Positions 1 through 9,847 are shown, counted from the first letter of the stretch. The stretch: 33,284 nucleotides of DNA from Ascoidea tarda (nom. inval.) (GCA_030560485.1 JAKTTS010000122.1:1-33284); one strand, 5' to 3'. Numbers and translations: made by a program. The notes: a model not told the origin generated them from the sequence alone.

Positions 1-2818
1 CTCCACCATAAACATCAACTATCAACATATTACTTTGAACAATGTTTCCATAACCTTGGGCTTAATCAGTGTCAAAACTTGTATAGACTTGATTATAAAC
101 TCATCCCCTGAATTATTTCTTGATTTTACTAACTTGGACAATAACTATGTCACTAATAATAATGTTAACAATTCCAATGATTCTTCTAATAATATGATTA
201 CAAATGATTCTAACAACAATATAAACTCAAACATGAGTTTGATTTCAATATCGAATGACTCCAATGTCCTTAAAAATAATTTTGACTATAACATATACAT
301 CTCAGATGTAACCGAACCCAATGAACCCCTAGTAGGAATTGGCTTGTTGTCTAACATCTTGAATAACCCCATTAATTCTCAAGCCACAATGATACCTGGA
401 AAGGTTTTAAACAGTTTTACTAGTCTTTCAAATACTTTCAAATTTGTGAAAACTTTAGAAATCAAATTACATTATATAAAAATAAATAAAATAAATAAAT
501 TTAATATAAGCAACAACATAAACAATAGTATAAATAATAGTATAAATAATAGTATAAATAATAGTATAAATAATACTTATAACAATAACAATAGCAATAT
601 TAATAGCAATAATAATAATAATCTAAATTTCAATGATCTTAATTTAAACAATTTACAAAATCTCAATTTTAACAATTTAAGTGACAATTCCACTTTTGTA
701 TTGCCGAATTTACAATCTGATAATGATTTAAAGCAAAATAATTTTCTTGACGATTTCTTGGATATAGATTTTAATGAATTTCCTTTGGAATATTCTTTGG
801 ACACCACAAATATCAATGAAAATGATCTAAACTTGATCAATTCTACTAACATCGATACCGCAATTATAAATAACAACAGTAATATAAACAATAACAATAA
901 CAATAACAATAACAATAACAATACAAATAACAATGCAAATAACAATGCAAATAACAATGCAAATAATAATGTAAACAATAGCATTAACAATAACATTAAC
1001 AATAACATTAACAACGAAATAGAAAATAATGAAATCGAAAATAACGAAATTGAAAATAATGAAATTGAAAATAATGAAATCGACTTGGAAACAGATTTAA
1101 TAAACAATGACAATGACAATTATAATGATAATGATAATTGCAATGACAATGATAATGATAATGATAATGATAATGATAATTATAATTATAATTACAATAA
1201 CAACCAAAATGAAAATGATGCTACTAATCCCAATTCAAATTCTAATATTAATACGAATGAAACTCTTCAGTCTAATCTAAATTCTAATACAAATTACCAA
1301 ACCAATAATTCAAATCAAAAAAATCAAAAAATCCCAATAAAAAAAAATAGATTACCAAAATTGGCTTCTTTTGCTACTTCAAATCAAAACTGTTTAGCAT
1401 CTTCCCCAATAAAAATTAAACTAAAAATCAACAACAATAACAATCATAATCACAATCACAATACTAGTACTACTAATAGCGCCTATATTAATAATAATTT
1501 TAATAATCTTTACAAAAAAAAAAATCCTAAAATTCAAAAAAGAATAACCAATCCTGCTCCTGCTCCTAAAGCTGTAAGAACCCAATCTTTACCTGTATAT
1601 CAATCGGATTATTTATCTTTATACCCGCCAAATTCAATTGCTAAAAGATTGAAAATGGCTGATTTAAACAATTCAAACTCTCTAAACGCTAGATTAAACG
1701 CCGTTAGAAATCCTTCTAATTTGTCTAATTTATATAAAATCTCAGATTCAAATGATAATATCGATACAAATAATGGTTCAAGTTTAACTTCAGGAATTAA
1801 TATCGAATTACTTAAAAATGCTAAAAGAAGACCAAATTCCAAAAAAAGACTTTCTGTTGGTGGTAATGCTAATAAAAGCCATAATAACAACAGCAATAAT
1901 AATGAAAATAAAAAAAATTTTACCATTACAGCAAATTCTAATATAAATCTCGACAATACCAATAATAATGATATAAATGACAGAAAACATAGAGGCAAAA
2001 CTTCGTTAAAGCATTTAATTATTAAAGAAGAATTAGAATTTGAATCACCGCCAGATTTACCAACATGTATTAATTGTAAGACTCATGAATCTAAACTATG
2101 GAGATGGTTTTACGGAGACAATGCGTTGATGCTAAACGATAAGGGACTTTTATGCGATTTTTGCCACATATATCTAAAAGATTATAACAAAATGAGACCA
2201 ATACCACTTCTTAATAATAAAAAAAAGAGAAAGACAATACCCAATGAAACAATTAAAAAAAAAAAGAGAAAGGCTTCGGGCACAAGCAAGATTGTTGAAA
2301 AGAAAATATGCGAAATCAATTCATCACCATTGGCTTCGTCGACATCAGATTACTTTGAGGCTAATCAGGAAAGTGAATATAATATCAAAAAGTTATTAAT
2401 GAAGCGATCGCCCCACAGAAGTGGTTCATTACACTCAAAAAAAAAAGTGTTGGGTGAACTGAATCTAAACAAACTAAATATTGCCAGTAGCGAATGCAAT
2501 TCAACAGAGGAAATCGAAAATGAGAATAAGGAAGATCCCAATAATCTTGACCATCTCGATCATCTCAACCATCTCAACAATCACGATACCAACGATAGCA
2601 ATGCCAATCAAAACAAAGAAAACGACCAAGCTCAGGAAGAAGAGAAGCCCAACCATCTCAATACCAAGCTCGACCTTCAGAATCCTGACACTGTTGAATG
2701 TAACATCAACGACCTCGACCAGTTCAGCGACATCTTCAACTTGAACAACTTGGATACCTACAACTACCTGCCATTGACAGACATTGATCCTGTTGACCCA
2801 TTCAACAACCTAGAATAA
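1..2818 (+). CDS. SPT21: Spt21/Ams2-like histone-gene regulator with GATA-like zinc finger (5' end missing)
   Basis: The frame is open back to the left edge with no ATG, so the start lies outside the window; about 938 codons are visible. The first ~160 residues carry a pattern I associate with the Ams2/Spt21 N-terminal domain: LISVKTCIDLIINSSPE, then VTEPNEPLVGIGLL, then a stretch ending in LEIKLHY. Spt21 (S. cerevisiae) and the GATA factor Ams2 (S. pombe) activate histone genes. The middle is Asn-rich and low in complexity. A GATA-like finger lies at 2066-2164 with spacing C-x2-C-x25-C-x2-C, keeping the ..KLWRW.. and ..YLK....MRP.. elements of fungal GATA fingers. A basic KKKRK-rich stretch follows, probably nuclear localisation or DNA contact, and then an acidic C-terminus. 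The assignment comes from remembered family motifs. A nitrogen-type GATA factor is the alternative. Confidence 0.68.
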   Translation, partial: STININYQHITLNNVSITLGLISVKTCIDLIINSSPELFLDFTNLDNNYVTNNNVNNSNDSSNNMITNDSNNNINSNMSLISISNDSNVLKNNFDYNIYISDVTEPNEPLVGIGLLSNILNNPINSQATMIPGKVLNSFTSLSNTFKFVKTLEIKLHYIKINKINKFNISNNINNSINNSINNSINNSINNTYNNNNSNINSNNNNNLNFNDLNLNNLQNLNFNNLSDNSTFVLPNLQSDNDLKQNNFLDDFLDIDFNEFPLEYSLDTTNINENDLNLINSTNIDTAIINNNSNINNNNNNNNNNNNTNNNANNNANNNANNNVNNSINNNINNNINNEIENNEIENNEIENNEIENNEIDLETDLINNDNDNYNDNDNCNDNDNDNDNDNDNYNYNYNNNQNENDATNPNSNSNINTNETLQSNLNSNTNYQTNNSNQKNQKIPIKKNRLPKLASFATSNQNCLASSPIKIKLKINNNNNHNHNHNTSTTNSAYINNNFNNLYKKKNPKIQKRITNPAPAPKAVRTQSLPVYQSDYLSLYPPNSIAKRLKMADLNNSNSLNARLNAVRNPSNLSNLYKISDSNDNIDTNNGSSLTSGINIELLKNAKRRPNSKKRLSVGGNANKSHNNNSNNNENKKNFTITANSNINLDNTNNNDINDRKHRGKTSLKHLIIKEELEFESPPDLPTCINCKTHESKLWRWFYGDNALMLNDKGLLCDFCHIYLKDYNKMRPIPLLNNKKKRKTIPNETIKKKKRKASGTSKIVEKKICEINSSPLASSTSDYFEANQESEYNIKKLLMKRSPHRSGSLHSKKKVLGELNLNKLNIASSECNSTEEIENENKEDPNNLDHLDHLNHLNNHDTNDSNANQNKENDQAQEEEKPNHLNTKLDLQNPDTVECNINDLDQFSDIFNLNNLDTYNYLPLTDIDPVDPFNNLE
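524..571 (+). repeat. 12-bp tandem repeat inside the Spt21-like gene
   Basis: Four perfect copies of AATAGTATAAAT encode a repeating Asn-Asn-Ser-Ile. More trinucleotide and hexanucleotide runs follow at about 880-1020 (Asn-rich), 1017-1085 (NEIE-type) and 1110-1200 (Asn-Asp). These are coding microsatellites whose copy number probably varies between strains. Confidence 0.85.
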
Positions 2819-3206
2819 ATGGTCTAATTCAACCATCACTGCTCTTATTTCTTTCATAATCTGCCCACAATTTATAATTTATTCATATTCCCACTCTTCT
2901 TCAAACCCAGATTGCTGGTCCTATCATTTCTGCACAACTACATTAGACTACATCATATTATAATAATTTACATTAGACTACATTGGTGGTTATGAACACG
3001 TTTTGCTGCTTTTTGAGACCATTTATACGGGTCTTCTTTTTTGGATTTTCCAATGAAAAATTTTTCTTTCTTTTTTTGTCTTTCTTTTCAAAAGGGTATA
3101 AATTGTATAATCGACTCCAAAAAGTTATCACTGTGTAGAGATTTAGCTTCATCCACACTTGTTTACTCTGTTATAGACCCAATTCTCTTAAATTTTTAGT
3201 ACTGTC
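2819..3206. other. Intergenic region: Spt21 3' end and eEF1B-gamma promoter
   Basis: No gene is seen. It holds the 3' end of the Spt21-like gene and the promoter of the translation-factor gene. There is a pyrimidine-rich tract at about 3031-3090 (T and C on the plus strand) and a TATA-like element at 3097-3104, roughly 105 bases before the ATG. A weak Rap1-like sequence lies at 3021-3034, described separately. Confidence 0.6.
3021..3034 (-). promoter_or_regulatory. Weak Rap1-like site in the eEF1B-gamma promoter
   Basis: Read on the minus strand the sequence is AAGACCCGTATAAAT. It matches the core ACCCGTA of the Rap1 consensus but departs from it at several flanking positions. Rap1 drives many translation-factor genes in Saccharomyces; whether it does so in this yeast is unknown. 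Confidence 0.25.
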
Positions 3207-4460
3207 ATGTCTCAAGGAACTCTCTATTACAGCGAAAAAACTTTTCGTGGTTCTTTTCCAAAGGCCTTAATTGATTACTTGAAAATTGATGTTGCTGCAA
3301 AGTCCACCGATGCTCCAGAATTTGCTGCCAACTTCCCATTGAAAAAGATTCCAGCTTTCATTGGTCCCAAGGGTTTCAAATTAACTGAAGTCATTGCCAT
3401 TATTCTTTACTTTGTCTCTTTATCTGATCCTAAATCTCCATTATTAGGTAAAAACTCACAAGAGTATTGTCAAATTATTAAATGGTTATCTTTTATCAAT
3501 TCCGATGTTACCTCTGAGGTTGCAAAGGCCATTATTCCATTACTCCCTCAATCTGGTGTCCCATACAACAAAAAAGCTGTTGACACTGCTAATGCCACTT
3601 CTGAAAAATATATCGATATTTTAGAAAAGAGACTTGTTGATTACACCTACTTAGTTTCTGAAAGAGTTACTTTGGCCGATTTATTTGTTGCTGCTGCTCT
3701 CACTTTCCCTTTAACTTTTATTTGGGGTAATGAATGGCTTGGTTCTCATCCAAATATCAGCAGATGGTGGAAAACTATTATCCATTATCCAGCTTTAGAG
3801 TCAGTTTATGGTAACTTCAAACCAGTTGAAAAACCACTTGAATATGTTCCACCAAAGAAAGAAAAAAAACAAAAACAAAAACAACAACAACAACAACCTA
3901 GGAAACAAGAAAAGAAAGCTGAAAAACCACAAGCTGCTGCTGATGAACCATTTCAAGAAACTAAAAAACCAAAACACCCATTAGAAGCCTTAGGCAAATC
4001 TATAATTCCATTAGATGAATGGAAACGTGTTTATTCTAATGAAGAAACTAGAGAAACTGCTTTACCATACTTCTGGGATAAGTTTTTTAACCCTGAAGAA
4101 TGGTCTTTATGGAAAGTTGGTTATAAATATAATGATGAATTGACTTTAACTTTCATGTCAAACAATTTGGTTGGTGGTTTTTTTAACAGATTATCTGGTT
4201 CCACCAAATTCTTATTTGGCTGTTTGGTTGTTTATGGTGAAAACAATGACAACGGTATTGTTGGTGCTTTCTTAGTTAGAGGTCAAGAATTCCAACCAGC
4301 CTTTGACGTTGCTCCAGATTGGGAATCTTATAGTTATGAAAAATTAGATTCTTCCTTACCAGAAACTAAAGATTTCGTTAACAACATGTGGGCTTGGGAC
4401 CAACCAGTTGTTGTTGGTGACAAAAACAGAGAAATTGCAGATGGCAAAGTCTTCAAATAA
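3207..4460 (+). CDS. CAM1: Elongation factor eEF1B gamma subunit (Tef4/Cam1 family)
   Basis: 417 residues starting at an ATG. Residues 1 to about 210 form a glutathione-S-transferase-like fold with N- and C-terminal GST halves. Residues ~215-250 are a Lys/Gln-rich linker with a run of glutamines. Residues ~255-417 are the conserved EF1G domain, recognisable by WSLWKVGYKYNDELTLTFMS, NLVGGFFNRLSGSTK and the ending ..NNMWAWDQPV..DGKVFK. The protein scaffolds the nucleotide-exchange complex that recharges eEF1A with GTP. Budding yeasts with a genome duplication have two copies (CAM1 and TEF4), so the symbol marks the family rather than a specific paralogue. It is convergent with the downstream kinase gene. 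Confidence 0.95.
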   Translation: MSQGTLYYSEKTFRGSFPKALIDYLKIDVAAKSTDAPEFAANFPLKKIPAFIGPKGFKLTEVIAIILYFVSLSDPKSPLLGKNSQEYCQIIKWLSFINSDVTSEVAKAIIPLLPQSGVPYNKKAVDTANATSEKYIDILEKRLVDYTYLVSERVTLADLFVAAALTFPLTFIWGNEWLGSHPNISRWWKTIIHYPALESVYGNFKPVEKPLEYVPPKKEKKQKQKQQQQQPRKQEKKAEKPQAAADEPFQETKKPKHPLEALGKSIIPLDEWKRVYSNEETRETALPYFWDKFFNPEEWSLWKVGYKYNDELTLTFMSNNLVGGFFNRLSGSTKFLFGCLVVYGENNDNGIVGAFLVRGQEFQPAFDVAPDWESYSYEKLDSSLPETKDFVNNMWAWDQPVVVGDKNREIADGKVFK

Positions 4461-4763
4461 GCAATTTACAAGATTTAACAATTGAAAATAGAAACAAAAT
4501 TAGAAATAAAAATGATAATGAAAATCAAAATAAATATACTCTAGCTTGAAATTTATAAAGTTATTATTAAATTCTTTTAAATAGAAATAAATTTTATGTA
4601 AAATATTTTTTAACTGATCTATATTTTTGAATGAAATGAAATGAAATGAAAAGTAAATAATAGAAAAAACTTTTGTCTAAAATACAAATTGTAATAAATA
4701 GTAATATAAATGAATGTAGGTATAAAAAAAAATATCATTAAGTCATTAAAGGATTTCAGGGAT
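4461..4763. other. Convergent 3' intergenic region
   Basis: This AT-rich spacer of about 300 bases lies between two converging genes. It contains a short GAAAT pentamer run near 4631-4650. It presumably holds both polyadenylation regions. No further gene is seen. Confidence 0.6.
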
Positions 4764-6806
4764 TTAGAATTTGTTTTTCTCGAATATGTTTGAATGATTT
4801 AGTTGATTACATGAACTGCTTAATGATCTTAAACTATCAGGAGTATTTATGTAATTATCAAGTTTCTCATTTGAATGAGATATATCAAAAATTGAATTAT
4901 CCGAATCTGAGTTATTTCCGGAATTTTGAGAATTTCGAGAATCATTCCCATGTAAATAAAACCCATAGCTATTGTTATTTGAATTGTCATTATTGTCATT
5001 ATTATTAATAATTCTTTGAGTGGTTAATTTTTTAATAACCTCATCTTTTTCAACAGAAAAAAACCAGTCCATTTCTTCATCATATTGGTACATTTCCCAG
5101 CTTAAACCGTAAGGTTTAGGTTCAAGAACATAAATCGAATGCTGAGGAATTCTTAAATCAGTTAAAAATTCTTTATCAAGATTCATAAAGTAAGCTAATA
5201 AGATTCTCAACACGATCTCATGAGAGATTACTAGAACGTGGTTTGACAATCTTTCCAATTCAATTATAAAGGGCCTTAATCTATTAATCACATCTAGATG
5301 AGATTCACCATTATTGGGAAACCTATAATGTAATTTTTCATTAATATCGTTGCTATTAAAGATTGAACAATATTTTTGATATTCTAAAGGAAATTCTGAT
5401 TTAAATTGGTTTGAAGTTAAACCGTTTAGTGAACCAAAGGATAGTTCATTTAATCTTTTACTTTGTTTGACTTGATAATTGTCAGTATCGTTTTCAAAAA
5501 AAGTTGAAGTTTCAATACTTGGATTTAGCATTGAAGAAAACACACTAAAGTTGAGAGGATTATCCACTTTAATATTTAATTTTTTCTTTGAAATTGAAAT
5601 CGAATGGGGATTAGTAGTGTTTGATTTAATTGTGGACAACAATTGGTCTTTTTTATCAAGAAAAGAATTCTTTAATTGATCCAATCTAAATTCTTTTTGT
5701 TTTTCATTTAAGAAACGAACTAAAGTCTTTGAATATTTTTTACCCAGGGGAGTTAAAGACGTATTTGATTTGTTATTTGAGAGGGATTGATGGCCGATTA
5801 TATTATATTTATCATCATAAGACTGAGCATGAGTTGATAACCAAATTTGTCTTGATTTTAAATTGAAATTTAATAGGTAAGAAACAATTTGGGAGGATAA
5901 AAAGCCAGATATGTTGTAGGATAAGATTTTTTTACCGGCGTTTATAATTTTAATATATTGTAGGCCGTTATCAATATTTTCGTAAAATTCTTCTTCATCA
6001 TCATCTATTGTTTCATAGGCAGATTCATAGTTTTTCAATCTTAGTTTGAAATCATTCAAGGCTAAGATTGGGTCTAAATTAGAGTAATCTGGACCAGATA
6101 GTTTTAAATTTATATTTCTTTTGAGAATAGAAGTATCAGTACAGATACTCTCTAAAAAGAGAACTTTTAATGTTGAATTTGATTTTTGTTTGATTCTTTG
6201 ATAGACGTGATGTCTTCTTAATTTTGTGGTGTTGGTAGCATCGAAGATACCAACAGTGCCATTTTTGTTGATAAGATAATCTAACAAGTCGTCCAAAGTG
6301 TCCATTGCCCAATTTTCTCTCATTTCCAAGTACGATTTATTATTTGGATCGAAAATCTTTGAAGAGTGATCAATTTCAAGATTATCGTTGTTGTTATTAT
6401 TGTTATAAGATTCAGGGTGATTGAAAATTGGTTTTGTAAGAGGGTTTGAACCAGCTCCATGATTTTGTTTTGACGATCTTCTTTTGTTTCCAACATTAAA
6501 AATCTTGCAGTTGTATTGCAACCAGTTTAAATATCTTATTAATTTTTTTGTTATATAAGATTTTCCCCTAGCTGGCAAACCAACCATCACGATAACTAGT
6601 TTTGAATTCAAATCGTGAATATTGCCATGAGGATTTAATTTCGATTTGGTTTGGCCGGGAACATCGATTGTTGGGTTGTAATTATTTGAATTGTTTAGGT
6701 GATTCAAGTCCAAGGTATTTATCAAGTCATTTAATTTGTTTAGATTTGTTGGATCAGTGAACTCATTTAATTGATTTAAATGAGTAATAATGTTCTCATT
6801 AATCAT
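4764..6806 (-). CDS. PFK26: 6-phosphofructo-2-kinase with degenerate bisphosphatase domain
   Basis: 680 residues from an ATG at 6806. The kinase half has the P-loop GLPARGKS (residues 76-83), the Walker-B-like FDATNTT (Asp near 189) and the substrate region LKLSGPDY. It makes fructose-2,6-bisphosphate, the activator of phosphofructokinase and inhibitor of gluconeogenesis. The C-terminal half aligns with the histidine-phosphatase domain: it keeps one catalytic histidine (326), the general-acid Glu (about 454) and the second His in VISHEIVLR (529). The essential RHGE motif, however, reads THAQ. Loss of that arginine suggests little or no phosphatase activity, as in the kinase-only Pfk26/Pfk27 of S. 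cerevisiae. Asn-rich inserts lie at ~130-145 and in the C-terminal tail. The symbol is a family-level guess; FBP26 is the other relative. Confidence 0.88.
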   Translation of the reverse strand: MINENIITHLNQLNEFTDPTNLNKLNDLINTLDLNHLNNSNNYNPTIDVPGQTKSKLNPHGNIHDLNSKLVIVMVGLPARGKSYITKKLIRYLNWLQYNCKIFNVGNKRRSSKQNHGAGSNPLTKPIFNHPESYNNNNNNDNLEIDHSSKIFDPNNKSYLEMRENWAMDTLDDLLDYLINKNGTVGIFDATNTTKLRRHHVYQRIKQKSNSTLKVLFLESICTDTSILKRNINLKLSGPDYSNLDPILALNDFKLRLKNYESAYETIDDDEEEFYENIDNGLQYIKIINAGKKILSYNISGFLSSQIVSYLLNFNLKSRQIWLSTHAQSYDDKYNIIGHQSLSNNKSNTSLTPLGKKYSKTLVRFLNEKQKEFRLDQLKNSFLDKKDQLLSTIKSNTTNPHSISISKKKLNIKVDNPLNFSVFSSMLNPSIETSTFFENDTDNYQVKQSKRLNELSFGSLNGLTSNQFKSEFPLEYQKYCSIFNSNDINEKLHYRFPNNGESHLDVINRLRPFIIELERLSNHVLVISHEIVLRILLAYFMNLDKEFLTDLRIPQHSIYVLEPKPYGLSWEMYQYDEEMDWFFSVEKDEVIKKLTTQRIINNNDNNDNSNNNSYGFYLHGNDSRNSQNSGNNSDSDNSIFDISHSNEKLDNYINTPDSLRSLSSSCNQLNHSNIFEKNKF

Positions 6807-7563
6807 GTTGGTTATTAAATATTTACCAAGTATTATTTAAATAAATAATGGTGATAATAAAGATAAAGAGTTGAAGATCAAGATCAAGAAGTTTCGAAAA
6901 AGATGGAGAAACAGAAAAAACCATGATTATTTTGGAGAATATATATGAGCTGATGATGAAATTGGATGAATCATAATACTAATAAAGCAAATAAAAGCAA
7001 ATGAATTGAAAAATAATGAAAAATATGAAAAAGAATGAATAAGATGATTAAATTTTTCAAATTAAGTTAGGAACCGAAAGGATTTCCGTGCGATTTCCAT
7101 TGAGTTTTCATACTGCTTCCATATTGATAAAGAGAGTTTGGATAATAATAAGACTGTGAAGAAGAAGAAAGTAACAGCAAAAGAAAATAAGGATCACGAA
7201 GTGGAAAGAAACAAGAAAGAAAGTGCGCGAAAAAACAAGAGGTGTGAAATGAGTCAACAGCCACATGTTCCGAGCAGACTGGGCTGTAGTAGTGAAGTGG
7301 TGGTCTGCAGAGAGAAACACAGCTTCATCGCGAGCTAGATGCAGTGAAAATGAGTAGCGGGATTTAGCAAGAAAAACGTGCGCAGATAAACCAGCCATAT
7401 GTCCGCTGAGGCCTGATAACGGGCGCCAGGAAGCACGGATCCGTGTCTCTCCTGCCGTGTTACCGCGGGCTGCGGTCCGGGAGGAGAAGAGGGATAGAGA
7501 GAGGGAAAGAAGAAGGAGAAGCAGCAGAAGCAAAAGCAGCAGAAGAAGGAGGAGGAAGACCGG
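6807..7563. other. Promoter region of the PFK2 gene with a GC-rich, purine-biased block
   Basis: Two unlike parts. 6807-7080 is AT-rich and purine-rich on the plus strand. 7240-7563 is much richer in G and C, with elements such as GGGCGCC and CCGCGG. At 7481-7563 it becomes a nearly pure purine tract built of GAGG, AGAAG and CAGCAG units. Several frames stay open here only because of this composition; none looks like protein. It probably serves as the distal promoter of the PFK2 gene and the 3' flank of the gene at 7564-8754. Confidence 0.5.
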
Positions 7564-8754
7564 TCATTTTCGGGAGCGGAGATGAGACGAGAGACGGAAG
7601 AGGTTTTTCCGTTGAACGGATATCACGGGATCTGCGGTGGCTAGAACCGGATTGGGTTGTAGAAGAGTGTCGGCGTTTAAGGGAGCAGGATGGAGGATGG
7701 TGGAGCCGGTGATATCACTGCTGGTGTTGGTAATGTCGTTGGCATTATCGACGGTGCTGTCATTAGTGTTGTTTTTGGTATCTTTGGTATTGTCGTTGGT
7801 AGTGATGGTGGTGGTGGTTTTCTTATTGCGATGAGATGTAAATTTGTTTTTGATGTGAACCATAGAATGTTTGGAGGATGATGTTTTGGTTGATTGGGAA
7901 TCCAGTTTTTCGACTGTTTCATCATCATTGGCAATGGTTTTGTTAGTGTTGTTAATTGGATTGATGCTCATTGGCTTAATTTCTAGATTTTTGTCTGCAT
8001 CATTATTATTAGTAATATTCGTTGGATCGAGAATTGATTTGAGATGTAAGAGGTGATTGAAAGGAAGAGGATATGGAGAGTATTTCAAGTGTTTGAAATC
8101 ATTTGAGGATGAGATTTTATAATCATTCCAGAACAAAAAATGGATGTCTTCGATTTTTAAATTTTCTGATGCATTAATATTATTAATAGTATCAATATTA
8201 GTGGTAAGTGCAAAGGAATTTAAGATGGAAATTATGGGGTAAGTTAGAAAGATTAAGAATTCAATTAAATATAAACTGATTGAATTTAATAGTTTAAATA
8301 ATTTTAAATTAATATCTCTTAATTTAAAAGCCAAAATTATTGATAAGTTTAATAATTGGATTAAGATGATCAAAAGTGAATTTTTAAAAGAAGTGCATTT
8401 GGTGATAAAAATAACAACTGGATTATGATCATTACTTTTATTTTGAATATTATTTTCATTCCCATTATCATCTTGGTAATCATTATTATTATTATTGTTG
8501 GTAGTATTAAAACTATTTTTTAGGTTACCATTTTGAATTTGAATATAATGATCAATTCCAATTCCGATTCCAATTTCATTTTCATCATCATTTTCATTTT
8601 CATTTTCATTTTCTCCTTTATAACCAGAAAAATATTCATCGTGATAAATATTGAGTTTATTTGTTTCTTTTAAATCAACTGTGCTATTAATCTCATTTGG
8701 GCTGGTCGGATTGCATCGAAAAGGATTCATGTCTCCGAAATCTATTTGTTTCAT
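7564..8754 (-). CDS. Unrecognised protein with two predicted membrane segments
   Basis: 396 residues from an ATG at 8754. I do not recognise the family. Residues 1 to about 120 are hydrophilic, with Glu-Asn and Gly-Ile repeats and an Asn run. Residues ~125-185 contain two closely spaced hydrophobic segments (NSLLIILIQLLNLSIILAF and SLYLIEFLIFLTYPIISIL) that would form a membrane hairpin. A conserved-looking stretch follows, with HFLFWNDYKISSS and SPYPLPFNHLLHLKSILDP. The C-terminal ~180 residues are Thr/Asn/Asp-rich and end basic. The order tail, membrane hairpin, disordered tail recalls ER or nuclear-envelope proteins such as Nem1, but no phosphatase motif is present and I make no functional claim. 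Confidence 0.6.
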   Translation of the reverse strand: MKQIDFGDMNPFRCNPTSPNEINSTVDLKETNKLNIYHDEYFSGYKGENENENENDDENEIGIGIGIDHYIQIQNGNLKNSFNTTNNNNNNDYQDDNGNENNIQNKSNDHNPVVIFITKCTSFKNSLLIILIQLLNLSIILAFKLRDINLKLFKLLNSISLYLIEFLIFLTYPIISILNSFALTTNIDTINNINASENLKIEDIHFLFWNDYKISSSNDFKHLKYSPYPLPFNHLLHLKSILDPTNITNNNDADKNLEIKPMSINPINNTNKTIANDDETVEKLDSQSTKTSSSKHSMVHIKNKFTSHRNKKTTTTITTNDNTKDTKNNTNDSTVDNANDITNTSSDITGSTILHPAPLNADTLLQPNPVLATADPVISVQRKNLFRLSSHLRSRK

Positions 8755-9847
8755 GTATCAGTTATTGGTCAAGTGTTTAAACGAGAATTTTAAATTCAAA
8801 AACAAGATGAAATTATTCCAGGAATTATAAATGATAATATAATAAATAATAATAATAATTATTTGAATTGTTTTAATTAACTATTTTAATTATTTTAATT
8901 ATTATTGGTAAATACAACTGATAAAAAAACGAAACTTTAAATTAGTATCGTATCAATATTGGTATTGATAGTTGTGTTGATATTAATTAAACATTCTTTT
9001 TCTTGACCAGTCTACATTAAAATAGTATTATTACTATTTTTTTTTTTTTTAAAAGAAATCGATTTAAACATTGCATATTTTAACGAAAAAACCAATTGCA
9101 AAAGAGAGACGATTTGTGGTTTCCCATTGCTGTGGTTGAAATTGTACCTAAATTTGTCTTTGTGTTACAACAACTGCAATTTTATAAAACCACCACTTTG
9201 ATGATACTACAACCGCTACGTTGTATGTAGCTAATATAAGCAATTAAACAATGCAATCCAGCCTTTGTACTACAGCGATTACAATAACTGAAGGACTTCT
9301 CGGTAGTAAGCAAGTAACTGGGTGTCTGAAACAAGCAAAAAAAGAGACATCCACACGAGTGGCGTTGCCTTTGTTTCGGCTGTTGAGGCAGCCCTATTTT
9401 AAATAAAATTTTGGATAAAATCTGGGTCTGAGAAAGCTGCAAAATTTAGCTAAGAAAGGAGAGTTCTTATTTGTTATGGTGCTGACGATTTAAGTCAGTA
9501 ATGATTGGATGTATAATTTCATGTTCCAATTTTCATATCTCTGTCTCTTAATTGTCTTTTGCCTACTTTGCCTTTCTTACCTTGTACTAGTAATTCGGAT
9601 AAGAAAAAAGAGCCCTCTTTATTTTTTCTTTTTTTAGTTTTGCAATTTTGCAGTCTTGTATTTTCAGAATCTATTTAATGCTCATTGCACAGAAAGAAAT
9701 AAGAGCGGCTTTTGTTTCAATATCAACTCCATCAATTCACTCAATTAAATTCTCGATCTCGTTTTAAAACTCATCAAACTTTTTGGGAATCTATTTGAAA
9801 CTAATTGGTCGTTTGAATTGATGCAGATTATTATTGACTAGTATTGA

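Noticed and set aside
577-1119. Leucine-rich minus-strand frame opposite the Spt21-like gene
   Set aside because: It is the complement of AAT/AAC runs in the real gene.
7067-7533. Leu/Ser-rich minus-strand frames
   Set aside because: They read the complement of a purine tract, lack suitable ATG starts and have no protein-like pattern.
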